From positions 1 through 37,024 of the IMG/VR virus record IMGVR_UViG_3300044633_000612: a stretch of DNA of 37,024 nt; one strand, 5' to 3'. The DNA comes from a virus. A program made the translations under genes and the position numbers. Within the stretch, counting starts at the first letter, position 1; the number at the start of each line of letters is the position of its first letter. The notes under the pieces were generated by a model, which did no database searches, had not been told where the DNA came from, and saw only the letters and a list, made by a program, of their open reading frames with translations. This document shows, piece by piece, positions 15,311 to 21,569 of this stretch.

Positions 15311-16111
15311 TTATTTAGCTTCTTCTACTACTGTCAAAGTATTGATTGACTTCAATAGCTTGATGAATTTGCCTTCTTCAGTTGATTCTACTGCTACATA
15401 AGCGGCTGGTTTCAAAGTATCACTGAAGACAGTTAAAGAAGTGACAACTCCCTCACATTCATCTTCTGAACGGTATAGGTTGAATCTTACTTTGTCTCCA
15501 ACTTTAATCAATAAAGCTGCTGCTTCTTTAGCTGCTTTAGCTGCTGCTGCTTTAGTTTTAGCTTCTTCTGCTGCTTTTACTGCTTCTTCATTTATATTAG
15601 CTTTAGTTGCTGCTGCTTTAGCTTTAGCTGCAATCTTAGCAGCAAGAGCATCAGCTTTAGCTTTGTCTGCTTCTGCTTTAGCTGCAATCTTAGCGGCTTT
15701 TGCTGCTGCTAGTTTATTAGCTTCCACTTTAGCTTTTTCCTCTGTTGTAGCTGCTTTATTTGCTTTTTCAGCATCAGCTTTAGCTTTAGCTGCTGCTTTA
15801 GCTGCTTTAGCTTCTTCTGATTTCGCTGGAGATTTAGCTTTAGCTGCTAAAGCTTCTAAAGACTTAACTCCTTTAGCTGCTGCTGCTGCTTTTTCTTCAT
15901 GGGTTGCTTTAGTAGCTGCTAACTTATCAGATGACTTCTTCTCTGCTGCTGCTTTTTTGTCAGCATTCTTAGCGGCTAGGTCAGAGATTGCTTTGTCTGC
16001 TGCTGCTTGAGCTTTAGCTGCTTTAGCTTCTGCTGCTGCTGCTTTGTTACTTACTACATCAGTAATTGTGGGAACTGAATTGTCTGCTGGATTTTGATTT
16101 TTTGTTGACAT
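15311..16111 (-). CDS. Ala/Lys-rich histone-H1-like protein with C-terminal beta-barrel domain
   Basis: A 266-aa protein if started at 16109-16111 (MSTKNQNPADN), which has the AACCAAAATCAAATG leader; a frame-compatible start at 16183 adds 24 residues lacking that context. Residues about 20-200 are a low-complexity Ala/Lys/Glu repeat (AAKAKADAEKANKAA-like) resembling histone H1 or Hc1-type nucleoid proteins. The last 65 residues (VGDKVRFNLYRSEDECEG to INTLTVVEEAK) look like a compact SH3/KOW-type barrel. It may bind or compact DNA. It could instead be a purely structural coiled coil. Confidence 0.72.
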   Translation of the reverse strand: MSTKNQNPADNSVPTITDVVSNKAAAAEAKAAKAQAAADKAISDLAAKNADKKAAAEKKSSDKLAATKATHEEKAAAAAKGVKSLEALAAKAKSPAKSEEAKAAKAAAKAKADAEKANKAATTEEKAKVEANKLAAAKAAKIAAKAEADKAKADALAAKIAAKAKAAATKANINEEAVKAAEEAKTKAAAAKAAKEAAALLIKVGDKVRFNLYRSEDECEGVVTSLTVFSDTLKPAAYVAVESTEEGKFIKLLKSINTLTVVEEAK

Positions 16112-16188
16112 TTGATTTTGGTTTTTTGGGGTTATTATTAAATTATTAAAAACTTGTTTAAGGAGTTGGCTTTTTATATTCATGAATT

Positions 16189-16632
16189 CTAGTTATTTGA
16201 AGCTGGATAAAACATTACAATCTTGTACTCACATTGATTTCCACTTTTGATGTCATCAATCATGTTTTGACAATACATTGCTAGAGCAACATTGATAGAC
16301 TGAAAATAAGGAAATCTAACAGGCAAAGCAAATACCCAGTTGGAATCTTTGTACTTGAAGCAAAGCATGAACTTTTTAGAGTCATCAGTGATGCTAACTT
16401 TCTCAGATGGCAATTCCATAGCTTCAACTCTGATTTCTTCTTCAAACTGAAGCTCTACAATAGCAGCTTCAATCTGATTTTTATACTTAGCTTTGAAACT
16501 AGCAAAAGCATCACCAGACATTCCAGCAGCTATGATGAATGAGTAAGGTTTCCCTTTTGATGGGTTGTTTGTGATTGTCACTTTTGAATTGATAGCAATT
16601 CTTTTAGAGATTTTTGATGTAGTTGTTGACAT
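16189..16632 (-). CDS. Hypothetical early protein (147 aa)
   Basis: A 147-aa protein, MSTTTSKISKRIAINSK at the start, with a beta-rich middle (KPYSFIIAAGMSGDAF, FMLCFKYKDSNWVFALP) and a helical C-terminal part (INVALAMYCQNMIDD). No family was recognised. It is preceded by a leader with repeated CCTAACAA units and by a terminator-like hairpin that separates it from the 89-aa gene. It is probably cytoplasmic: no signal or membrane segment. Confidence 0.72.
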   Translation of the reverse strand: MSTTTSKISKRIAINSKVTITNNPSKGKPYSFIIAAGMSGDAFASFKAKYKNQIEAAIVELQFEEEIRVEAMELPSEKVSITDDSKKFMLCFKYKDSNWVFALPVRFPYFQSINVALAMYCQNMIDDIKSGNQCEYKIVMFYPASNN

Positions 16633-16658
16633 GATTTAGGTTGTTAGGTTGTTAGGGT

Positions 16659-16692
16659 TAAAAATGCTCTAGCTGCTAATTGCAACTAGAGC
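16659..16692 (-). terminator. Terminator-like hairpin after the 89-aa gene
   Basis: An 11-bp stem pairs 16666-16676 with 16682-16692 around a 5-base loop, with one G-T pair. On the minus strand it is followed by a short T tract (ATTTTTAA). It lies between the 89-aa and 147-aa genes and could terminate or attenuate transcription from the promoter at 17020-17049. Confidence 0.65.
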
Positions 16693-16706
16693 TTGTTAGT
16701 TATTAA

Positions 16707-16976
16707 TTATTTAATGAATATTATTTGGTCCAAGCCGCAAACTCTAGCTCTCTGAACTAATTGATGGTATTTCCAATTGTCTGCAATTCGGTCAGCTTCT
16801 GCTCTTGATATTTTATAGATGTTCTTCAGTTCTTCCACTGTGGCATTATTTCTTGTCACATTAGAACCTTGCTTTTGTGCATCTCTTATAGATTTGTAGC
16901 CCCATTGCTTTGCTTGAGCAGTCTCTAATTTGCTTTTGAACATCTCTGGAGTAATATTAGCGGCAGTTGTAGTCAT
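16707..16976 (-). CDS. Hypothetical early protein (89 aa)
   Basis: An 89-aa helical protein beginning MTTTAANITPEMFKSK and including ATVEELKNIYKISRAEADRIADNW, which looks like a helix-rich module; DNA binding is possible but not shown. It is the first gene downstream of the strong early promoter at 17020-17049 and is followed by a terminator-like hairpin, so it may be transcribed alone at high level soon after infection. Leader CCTAACAAAAATG precedes the start. No family was recognised. Confidence 0.75.
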   Translation of the reverse strand: MTTTAANITPEMFKSKLETAQAKQWGYKSIRDAQKQGSNVTRNNATVEELKNIYKISRAEADRIADNWKYHQLVQRARVCGLDQIIFIK

Positions 16977-17019
16977 TTTTGTTAGGTTTTTAATTGTTAG
17001 TAGTTGTTGTTTGTTGAGG

Positions 17020-17091
17020 CAAATGTAGTTATAGGGATTTGATATGCAAATTCTAGCTGGTAAAGTTTTTTCATTTTAACAAATATTAACA
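17020..17091 (-). promoter_or_regulatory. Early promoter with upstream element (copy 1)
   Basis: On the minus strand: a 19-bp element (complement of ATTTTAACAAATATTAACA, 17073-17091), 23 bases, TTG (17047-17049), 19 bases, then TACATTTG (17020-17027). TTG and TACATTTG match the Bacteroidetes consensus. The promoter at 18918-18989 has identical motifs and spacings. The element contains GTTAA twice, ten bases apart, suggesting a regulator site or UP-like element. It drives the 89-aa gene. Confidence 0.85.
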
Positions 17092-17092
17092 A

Positions 17093-17467
17093 TTAAAAGA
17101 AATTAGACATGATTACTTTAACAAGCTTTCCAGTTATTGGGCAAACATTAGATTGAAGATTGTTTGCATAAATATGACGGCTTCTGCATCTTCTTTCTAC
17201 TTCTGAATAATCTTCTTCTAATTGCTGAGCAAGTTCACTCTCTTTCTGCTTAGCTGCTAAAACATTAACCACTTTGGTTATTATTTTAGAAACTTGCCAA
17301 GCAGGAATATTCATCAAAGCTCCAATCTCATAGTGATACAGACCTTCATTTGTTTGTTCCCAAGCTTTCCATTCTTCATCAGTAAGCTCACTAGGTTTCA
17401 ATACATTTCTAAATTGCCTGTGGACTATTCTAGCAGGTTTCCGCTTCCAATCATTATCTCTTTTCAT
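17093..17467 (-). CDS. Helix-turn-helix protein, candidate early regulator
   Basis: A 124-aa protein starting at ATG 17465-17467 (MKRDNDWKRKPARIV); the longer frame opens only with TTG. Residues about 45-70 (HYEIGALMNIPAWQVSKIITKVVNVL) resemble an HTH of the sigma-region-4 or Trp-repressor-like kind, where YEIGALMNIPAWQVS would be the helix-turn-helix. A basic N-terminus and a C-terminus with CPITGKLVKV follow. It lies between the two twin promoters, which makes it a natural candidate for their regulator. DNA binding is inferred. Confidence 0.7.
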   Translation of the reverse strand: MKRDNDWKRKPARIVHRQFRNVLKPSELTDEEWKAWEQTNEGLYHYEIGALMNIPAWQVSKIITKVVNVLAAKQKESELAQQLEEDYSEVERRCRSRHIYANNLQSNVCPITGKLVKVIMSNFF

Positions 17468-17669
17468 TGTAAACAGTTTTGATGTTGCTTCTGCTATCAA
17501 ATGTACTTGAAATCCTTATTCTTCTTTGCTGCTGCTTATTATAATAAAAAGCATCATGAAACTCTTTGAAGCTGAACTGTTGAATGAACTCTTTGAAAGA
17601 TAATTGCTGAGCTAGTTCAGTAGCTGCTGACTTGATTTGAGTTGAGAACTCTTTGAATAGATTTTTCAT
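17454..17669 (-). CDS. Hypothetical protein (71 aa), Phe/Gln-rich
   Basis: A 71-aa protein (MKNLFKEFSTQIKSAATE) with two near-repeats, QQLSFKEFIQQ and QQFSFKEFHD, and a basic, Gln/Arg-rich second half (NKQQQRRIRIS). It overlaps the HTH gene by 14 bases, suggesting coupled translation. The leader CTAACAAAATG precedes it, after the hairpin at 17709-17743. No family was recognised. Confidence 0.68.
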   Translation of the reverse strand: MKNLFKEFSTQIKSAATELAQQLSFKEFIQQFSFKEFHDAFYYNKQQQRRIRISSTFDSRSNIKTVYNEKR

Positions 17670-17708
17670 TTTGTTAGATTTAAGAGGGTTTAAAATAGTT
17701 TTAGATAT

Positions 17709-17743
17709 AATCTCAGCAGCTAAGATAGAAAGCTGCTGAGATT
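17709..17743 (-). terminator. Long perfect hairpin between early genes
   Basis: A 13-bp perfect stem pairs 17709-17721 with 17731-17743 (core CTCAGCAGCT/AGCTGCTGAG) around a 9-base loop. It follows the 99-aa gene by six bases. No strong T tract follows on the minus strand, so it may be a weak terminator, a processing site or a 3'-end stabiliser. Confidence 0.55.
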
Positions 17744-17749
17744 TGATTT

Positions 17750-18049
17750 CTATGCTGGACAGTTATATTCTAGCTTCTTAGCACAGATATTGTTAAACAA
17801 AGCATATTCACATAAAAAATGAAAACAAGCTGAGTTCTTCCAACTTGATGCCCAGTTGTTAGCATCATAAGCTTTTTGATATTCTTTATTAAAGTCAATG
17901 ATTATAACTTCTTTTATAGAAAAATCAGCGGACAAATTTTCTTCTATTTTTATGGAAATTATATCTCTTAAAACTTCTTTAACTTCAAAGGTTAAAAAAT
18001 TATACTTTGAATAAGATGACTGGTTATTTACTTTGATTATTGCTTTCAT
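17750..18049 (-). CDS. Hypothetical early protein (99 aa)
   Basis: A 99-aa protein opening MKAIIKVNNQSSYSKYNF, with a beta-rich first half (LTFEVKEVLRDIISIKIEE) and a Cys-containing helical end (SACFHFLCEYALFNNICAKK). No family was recognised. Its 27-base leader is identical to that of the 154-aa gene upstream, implying matched translation. A perfect hairpin follows the stop. Confidence 0.7.
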   Translation of the reverse strand: MKAIIKVNNQSSYSKYNFLTFEVKEVLRDIISIKIEENLSADFSIKEVIIIDFNKEYQKAYDANNWASSWKNSACFHFLCEYALFNNICAKKLEYNCPA

Positions 18050-18073
18050 GTTGTTAAGTTGTTAGTTGTTGTT
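18047..18073 (-). repeat. 27-bp leader repeat, copy 1
   Basis: Bases 18047-18073 are identical to 18544-18570. Each covers the start ATG of a gene plus 23-24 bases of leader with repeated AAC units (minus strand TAACAACTTAACAACATG). Confidence 0.92.
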
Positions 18074-18081
18074 GTTATTAA

Positions 18082-18546
18082 TTAAATTGTAACTGAAAAT
18101 CTTCTGATTGAATATTTTGAGCCATAGCATTCAAAACAAATTCCGTTGCAATAGTAGCTGAATGCTTCAATTATTCCCTTTCCATGACATCTGCCACATT
18201 CACAAGTTTCCCAGCCGTTCAATGTAACAAAAGACTGATGCTGCTCTGCAACTTTAGTATTTTGCAAAAAAGCACCCACTTCTTTTAAAACATCATTTGC
18301 ATTCATTTCTGGAATAAAAACTCTCCTAATCATTCCATATCCCTCAATTTTTACATTGAACTTCTTCAAATTGCCGTCTTTATCAATAAAGTTTTTATTT
18401 GTCCAGTAAAAATCTTTTTCATTAATCTTAATACTGATAAATCCATCATGTAAAACTTTGTTTAAAGTTTTTACAAAATAGCTTCTGTTATCTCCTTGCT
18501 CTGCTCTATTGGCAGCTAAAAACATTTTATTTACTAAATTTTCCAT
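18082..18546 (-). CDS. Protein with DnaJ-type zinc-binding cysteines (154 aa)
   Basis: A 154-aa protein with an N-terminal alpha/beta region (about 1-108) and a C-terminal cysteine cluster: CECGRCHGKG (C115, C117, C120) and CNGICFECYG (C133, C137, C140). The CxxCxGxG-like pattern resembles half of the DnaJ zinc domain and rubredoxin-like knuckles, so zinc binding is likely. No J domain is present. It lies in the early operon with the duplicated AAC-rich leader. It could be a host-takeover or chaperone-mimic protein; function is unknown. Confidence 0.75.
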   Translation of the reverse strand: MENLVNKMFLAANRAEQGDNRSYFVKTLNKVLHDGFISIKINEKDFYWTNKNFIDKDGNLKKFNVKIEGYGMIRRVFIPEMNANDVLKEVGAFLQNTKVAEQHQSFVTLNGWETCECGRCHGKGIIEAFSYYCNGICFECYGSKYSIRRFSVTI

Positions 18547-18570
18547 GTTGTTAAGTTGTTAGTTGTTGTT
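18544..18570 (-). repeat. 27-bp leader repeat, copy 2
   Basis: Identical to 18047-18073 and placed the same way, covering the ATG and leader of the 154-aa gene. Identity in a non-coding leader suggests recent duplication or selection for a translation signal. Confidence 0.92.
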
Positions 18571-18586
18571 TATTGGGTTTATAAAT

Positions 18587-18605
18587 GGGGAGTAATTAGC
18601 TCCCC
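18587..18605. terminator. GC-rich hairpin between early genes
   Basis: Stem GGGGAG (18587-18592) pairs with CTCCCC (18600-18605) around a 7-base loop, in an A/T-rich gap between the 86-aa and 154-aa genes. The plus strand is followed by a long T tract; the minus strand by only ATTTATA. It may partly terminate minus-strand early transcripts and fully block any plus-strand transcript. Confidence 0.55.
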
Positions 18606-18634
18606 TGATTTTTTATTTTTTTATCTATCTTGAC

Positions 18635-18895
18635 TTATAAGTTCATATAAGGATATTTTGTTTCTGTTTTTGGAGTATATTCATTCGCAAAACCCTTAAC
18701 AACATTCCCCTTTGTGTTTATTATAATATCACAGTAAATTGTAGTTCTAACAAAATCAACATTATCTCTTACATTAAAAACTAATAAACTAATATGCCCT
18801 TTTAAAATATTATGCATACTAACTCTTTGTTTTCCGTTCAATCTTTCAATTCTTGCTACTATTTGATTTACTGTGTTTGTTTGTGAGGTTGTCAT
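18635..18895 (-). CDS. Hypothetical early protein (86 aa)
   Basis: An 86-aa protein with a polar N-terminus (MTTSQTNTVNQIVARIERLNG) and an alternating beta-like pattern afterwards (ISLLVFNVRDNVDFVRTTIYCDIIIN). It is the first gene after the early promoter at 18918-18989, so it is likely one of the earliest and most abundant products. No family was recognised and no membrane segment is evident. Confidence 0.72.
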   Translation of the reverse strand: MTTSQTNTVNQIVARIERLNGKQRVSMHNILKGHISLLVFNVRDNVDFVRTTIYCDIIINTKGNVVKGFANEYTPKTETKYPYMNL

Positions 18896-18917
18896 AATTT
18901 CTTTGTGTTTGTTGAGG

Positions 18918-18989
18918 CAAATGTAACTATAGGTTTTTAACCTGCAAGTTTATTTTCATTTATTTTTTATATTTTAACAAATATTAACA
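18918..18989 (-). promoter_or_regulatory. Early promoter with upstream element (copy 2)
   Basis: Minus strand: the same 19-bp upstream element (18971-18989), 23 bases, TTG (18945-18947), 19 bases, TACATTTG (18918-18925), then GCCTCAAC as at copy 1. It lies just downstream of the late terminator and begins the early operon with the 86-aa gene. Matching motifs and exact spacings make it a confident Bacteroidetes-type promoter. Confidence 0.88.
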
Positions 18990-19005
18990 TATTGATTCAA
19001 CCCAC

Positions 19006-19034
19006 AAAAAAAGCAGCTCTAAGACTAGAGCCGC
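19006..19034 (-). terminator. Intrinsic terminator of the late operon
   Basis: An 8-bp stem with one mismatch pairs 19013-19020 with 19027-19034 (GCAGCTCT/AGAGCCGC). On the minus strand it is followed directly by seven T residues. It lies after the spanin-like gene, separating late genes from the early promoter at 18918. Confidence 0.85.
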
Positions 19035-19038
19035 CTTG

Positions 19039-19059
19039 TTGCGGTTAACAACTCCGCAA
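19039..19059. other. Second hairpin next to the late terminator
   Basis: Stem TTGCGG (19039-19044) pairs with CCGCAA (19054-19059) around a 9-base loop, four bases from the main terminator stem. It probably strengthens termination or protects the 3' end of late transcripts. Confidence 0.55.
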
Positions 19060-19111
19060 ATTCACCTAACAAAATGAATCTCTGCAAAGTTAAGATTAAT
19101 TTGCTCTATGC

Positions 19112-19753
19112 TCAATTAAATAATGAATTTACTCCTGAGCCAATGACAGTGCCGAGTCCGAGTCCAGTCCAGAACTTAACTTTTCCTTTTTTCTCAGTGA
19201 GTTCAACTTGTTCAATCAGTTTTTTGTTCTCATTCTTCAAGCTATCTAGAGAGAATAGGTTCTTTTTCAACATTAAACTGTCTGAAGATTGCAAACATTC
19301 CATCTCTGAAATCAAGCTATCTCTCTGCTGAATGTTAGTGAACATAATGAACATCAAACTATCTAGAACAGTGACTCTGTTGTCACATATTTTCTTCATA
19401 GCTTCAACACTAGCTCTAGAACTGTCTCTTGTTGCTGCTAAGAGCTTTTTGAAGTCTATCTGATATACTTGTTCAGAATGAGCTAATAAGTCTGGAAATA
19501 GAGCTTCATTTGCTTTCAATACTTTGATTGAATCTTTCCTGATGTTTATTGACTTAGTTTTTGCTTCTCTATTGTGCCAAAAAACTTTCTGAGCTTCAGA
19601 ATAGCTTGAAATTATTCTTGATTGCTTTCTGAAGTAGTAAACTTCTGAAGCTGCTGAGAAGATGAATGAAATAGCTATCAAAAAAACTGCTAAAGTTAAT
19701 AAAGCTCTATACTTGTTCGGAAGTGGGTTTGGGTTCATTTGTGGAGTTGTCAT
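19112..19753 (-). CDS. Membrane-anchored coiled-coil protein, spanin-like candidate
   Basis: A 213-aa protein if started at ATG 19751-19753 (MTTPQMNPNPLPNKY), preferred over 19798 because it overlaps the holin gene less and has an ACTAAACCC leader. One N-terminal membrane segment (about 18-38, LLTLAVFLIAISFIFSAA) is followed by a long helical region with Ser/Asp-Leu repeats and a Gly-rich hydrophobic C-terminus (FWTGLGLGTVIGSGV). Its position after endolysin and holin, one membrane anchor and a periplasmic coil recall an inner-membrane spanin. No partner outer-membrane lipoprotein was identified. It is the last gene before the late terminator. Confidence 0.68.
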   Translation of the reverse strand: MTTPQMNPNPLPNKYRALLTLAVFLIAISFIFSAASEVYYFRKQSRIISSYSEAQKVFWHNREAKTKSINIRKDSIKVLKANEALFPDLLAHSEQVYQIDFKKLLAATRDSSRASVEAMKKICDNRVTVLDSLMFIMFTNIQQRDSLISEMECLQSSDSLMLKKNLFSLDSLKNENKKLIEQVELTEKKGKVKFWTGLGLGTVIGSGVNSLFN

Positions 19754-20027
19754 TGGGTTTAGTTTTGTTGTTAAATAGCAGAATGATAATCTGTTCAACT
19801 GTAATGATTCCCAAACAAGTTAGAATGAAGACTTGCCATGAATAAAGAGCATGAAGTGACTCTGAAGCTGGGACTATTTTGATTGTTACATAAGCAGCAA
19901 TCAACATCCCCGCAAAAGCAGAGAGCTTTCTTGCAGACCAGCCATCTTTCATGTTGTTGAAAGAACTCAGAAGATTCTTGACAGTTGATGCAAGAAACTC
20001 AGTCAATTTAGACCACCACTTTTTCAT
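19707..20027 (-). CDS. Holin-like membrane protein
   Basis: A 106-aa protein starting at ATG 20025-20027 (MKKWWSKLTEF); the longer frame opens with TTG. Two membrane segments are visible, about 35-53 (LSAFAGMLIAAYVTIKIV) and 63-84 (WQVFILTCLGIITVEQIIILL), with a polar Asn/Pro/Lys-rich C-terminus. The WSARKLSAF and GIITVEQII motifs look like a holin family found in Bacteroidetes phages. It overlaps the endolysin gene by 20 bases and would time lysis by permeabilising the inner membrane. Confidence 0.78.
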   Translation of the reverse strand: MKKWWSKLTEFLASTVKNLLSSFNNMKDGWSARKLSAFAGMLIAAYVTIKIVPASESLHALYSWQVFILTCLGIITVEQIIILLFNNKTKPNDNSTNEPKPTSEQV

Positions 20028-20457
20028 ACTTAGCAAATTTAGCAAATTTAATATTCCTCTTTCTTCTCATCACTGAGCCTCCGTTTGACTGATTCTTTAA
20101 TGAAGTATTGCCTTCAATACACCAAAAGAAATTGTCATCAATCTTGCTCTCATAAATTCCAGTATGGTCAAATCTTCCGTCAGAGTTCCAATCAAAGAAG
20201 ACTATATCTTCTGGCTGAGGATTATCTGTCAATAAATCTTTGTCTTTGAAATATTTGAAAGCAGTTTGACATCCAGCAAATCCCTTAGAGAATCCTATTT
20301 TAGGCAGTTGCTTATTTGCTTGAGCAAAGCACCAAGAAACAAACATTCCGCACCAAGCTACTCCATTCAGCCCAAACCACTTTCCATATTTAGTCTTATT
20401 GCCTTCTTCTTCAGAATAGCCTATCTCAGCAGTTGCAATTTTAATCAATTCCGACAT
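20008..20457 (-). CDS. CHAP-domain endolysin (amidase/peptidase)
   Basis: A 149-aa peptidoglycan hydrolase consisting only of a CHAP domain. The catalytic Cys is C36 in GVAWCGMFVSWC, the His is H98 in GRFDHTGIYES, and E115/N117 in CIEGNTS are the likely third residues. PEDIVFFDW is family-typical. There is no signal peptide, so release probably depends on the holin encoded next. A short repeat near the end (KFAKFAKYEK) reflects a duplicated AGCAAATTT. Confidence 0.9.
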   Translation of the reverse strand: MSELIKIATAEIGYSEEEGNKTKYGKWFGLNGVAWCGMFVSWCFAQANKQLPKIGFSKGFAGCQTAFKYFKDKDLLTDNPQPEDIVFFDWNSDGRFDHTGIYESKIDDNFFWCIEGNTSLKNQSNGGSVMRRKRNIKFAKFAKYEKVVV

Positions 20458-20914
20458 TTTGTTGTTGTTTTAATTTTGTATAAATTAAAGGAAGAAAAGT
20501 AATAGGAAAATCTATTTCTCTGTTGCTTGGTTCATCTTCTTCAGCATAAGGATTCAGAACATAACCGATTGAACAAGTCTTCATCTGCTTGAAGTTTACA
20601 TCAGCTCTATATTTCAAACAACCGACATAACCAACTGAGACAGTTGTTTTGTCTTTCTCAAATGTGAGAACGGCATGAGCAATTCTTCCCTCTTTCCATT
20701 GACCAGCTATTCTCACATTGATTGTCTCTTTATTGATGTGAGAATAGTTTGAAAAGACAATATAATCATTCTCTTTTCTTATGCCTAGTCTGACAGAGTT
20801 GTTCATGTGATGCCCTCTTGAAAATCCTCTCACTTTTTGAGTTCCTTCAGTCGGATCCATCTTAGGAATAACAAAACAAAATTCTTGTTTAGTTGGATTG
20901 ATTAATAATTTCAT
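20441..20914 (-). CDS. Hypothetical protein (157 aa) before endolysin
   Basis: A 157-aa soluble protein, MKLLINPTKQEFCFVIPK at the start, with several beta-like stretches (VRLGIRKENDYIVFSNYSH, HAVLTFEKDKTTVSVGYVG). Its stop overlaps the endolysin start by 17 bases, linking it to the lysis module. No family was recognised. It might be a lysis accessory or a virion-associated protein; evidence is positional only. Confidence 0.7.
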   Translation of the reverse strand: MKLLINPTKQEFCFVIPKMDPTEGTQKVRGFSRGHHMNNSVRLGIRKENDYIVFSNYSHINKETINVRIAGQWKEGRIAHAVLTFEKDKTTVSVGYVGCLKYRADVNFKQMKTCSIGYVLNPYAEEDEPSNREIDFPITFLPLIYTKLKQQQNVGID

Positions 20915-21126
20915 TTATTAAAACTATCAATCTCATTGATTACTGCAAAAACAAACATGATAATAAAATAAATTAGCAATATTGAAATTCCTAATATCAT
21001 AGTCCAGAATCCAATATCAAGCTTGTCTTCAGTGTTTTGAGCAACTAAGCCGCCTACTACTGCTAAGATAACTCCTAGAAGCATTCTTCCGTAATGAGTT
21101 GTAAATAATAATTTGATTTTTTTCAT
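20911..21126 (-). CDS. Small membrane protein (71 aa)
   Basis: A 71-aa protein with two membrane segments, about 13-29 (GRMLLGVILAVVGGLVAQ) and 41-64 (WTMILGISILLIYFIIMFVF), and a basic N-terminus (MKKIKLLF) consistent with cytoplasmic N and C termini. It overlaps the next gene by four bases (ATGA-type). It could be a second holin or an antiholin, or act in superinfection exclusion. No family was recognised. Confidence 0.72.
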   Translation of the reverse strand: MKKIKLLFTTHYGRMLLGVILAVVGGLVAQNTEDKLDIGFWTMILGISILLIYFIIMFVFAVINEIDSFNK

Positions 21127-21137
21127 TTTGTTTGGTT

Positions 21138-21338
21138 TTAGTTATTGTTATTGTTGTGATTATTGTTTCCTAATATAATTGCTAAAATTAATGCAGCAGT
21201 GGCATGAACTGACTTAAAAAAGCTTTTTATTTCTTTTTCTACTTCTCTATTGTGAAAATACATTAATACAATAATTCCAATCACAATCCCACCTATAACA
21301 CATACTTGTCTGATTATAATTATATCATTGTTTGACAT
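21138..21338 (-). CDS. Small membrane protein with Asn/His tail (66 aa)
   Basis: A 66-aa protein with a hydrophobic segment at about 8-28 (IRQVCVIGGIVIGIIVLMYF), a weaker one near 44-57 (HATAALILAIILG), and a terminal low-complexity NNNHNNNNN encoded by AAT/AAC repeats. It is one of three adjacent small membrane proteins. Its role is unknown; a lysis or envelope function is plausible from position. Confidence 0.65.
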   Translation of the reverse strand: MSNNDIIIIRQVCVIGGIVIGIIVLMYFHNREVEKEIKSFFKSVHATAALILAIILGNNNHNNNNN

Positions 21339-21339
21339 A

Positions 21340-21540
21340 TTATTTATTTTTTGTTGCTACCCTGTAGGAAGCCCAAATTGAAGCAGCTAAAGCTCCTAAT
21401 TTAGCTGAATTATAAAGAAATAAATATATTCCATCTAGTGTTATATTAGAAGCCCAGTCATTGAGCCAAATTCCAACTTGTAGAATAAAGCTCATGATTA
21501 TCATTAAAATACTGTTATCATGTGTATTGGTGTGTGCCAT
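21340..21540 (-). CDS. Small membrane protein (66 aa)
   Basis: A 66-aa protein starting MAHTNTHDNSILMI with a hydrophobic stretch near 10-28 (SILMIIMSFILQVGIWL) and another at about 39-60 (YLFLYNSAKLGALAASIW). It begins the run of membrane proteins that leads into the lysis genes and stops one base before the next gene region. No family was recognised. Confidence 0.65.
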   Translation of the reverse strand: MAHTNTHDNSILMIIMSFILQVGIWLNDWASNITLDGIYLFLYNSAKLGALAASIWASYRVATKNK

Positions 21541-21569
21541 AAATCATTTATCTTTTTAGTAGTTTACAA

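Noticed and set aside
15441-16010. Long plus-strand ORF of 189 codons, rich in Ala/Ser/Leu
   Set aside because: It is the antisense of the Ala/Lys repeat gene; the GCT-type repeats keep the opposite frame open. No start context.
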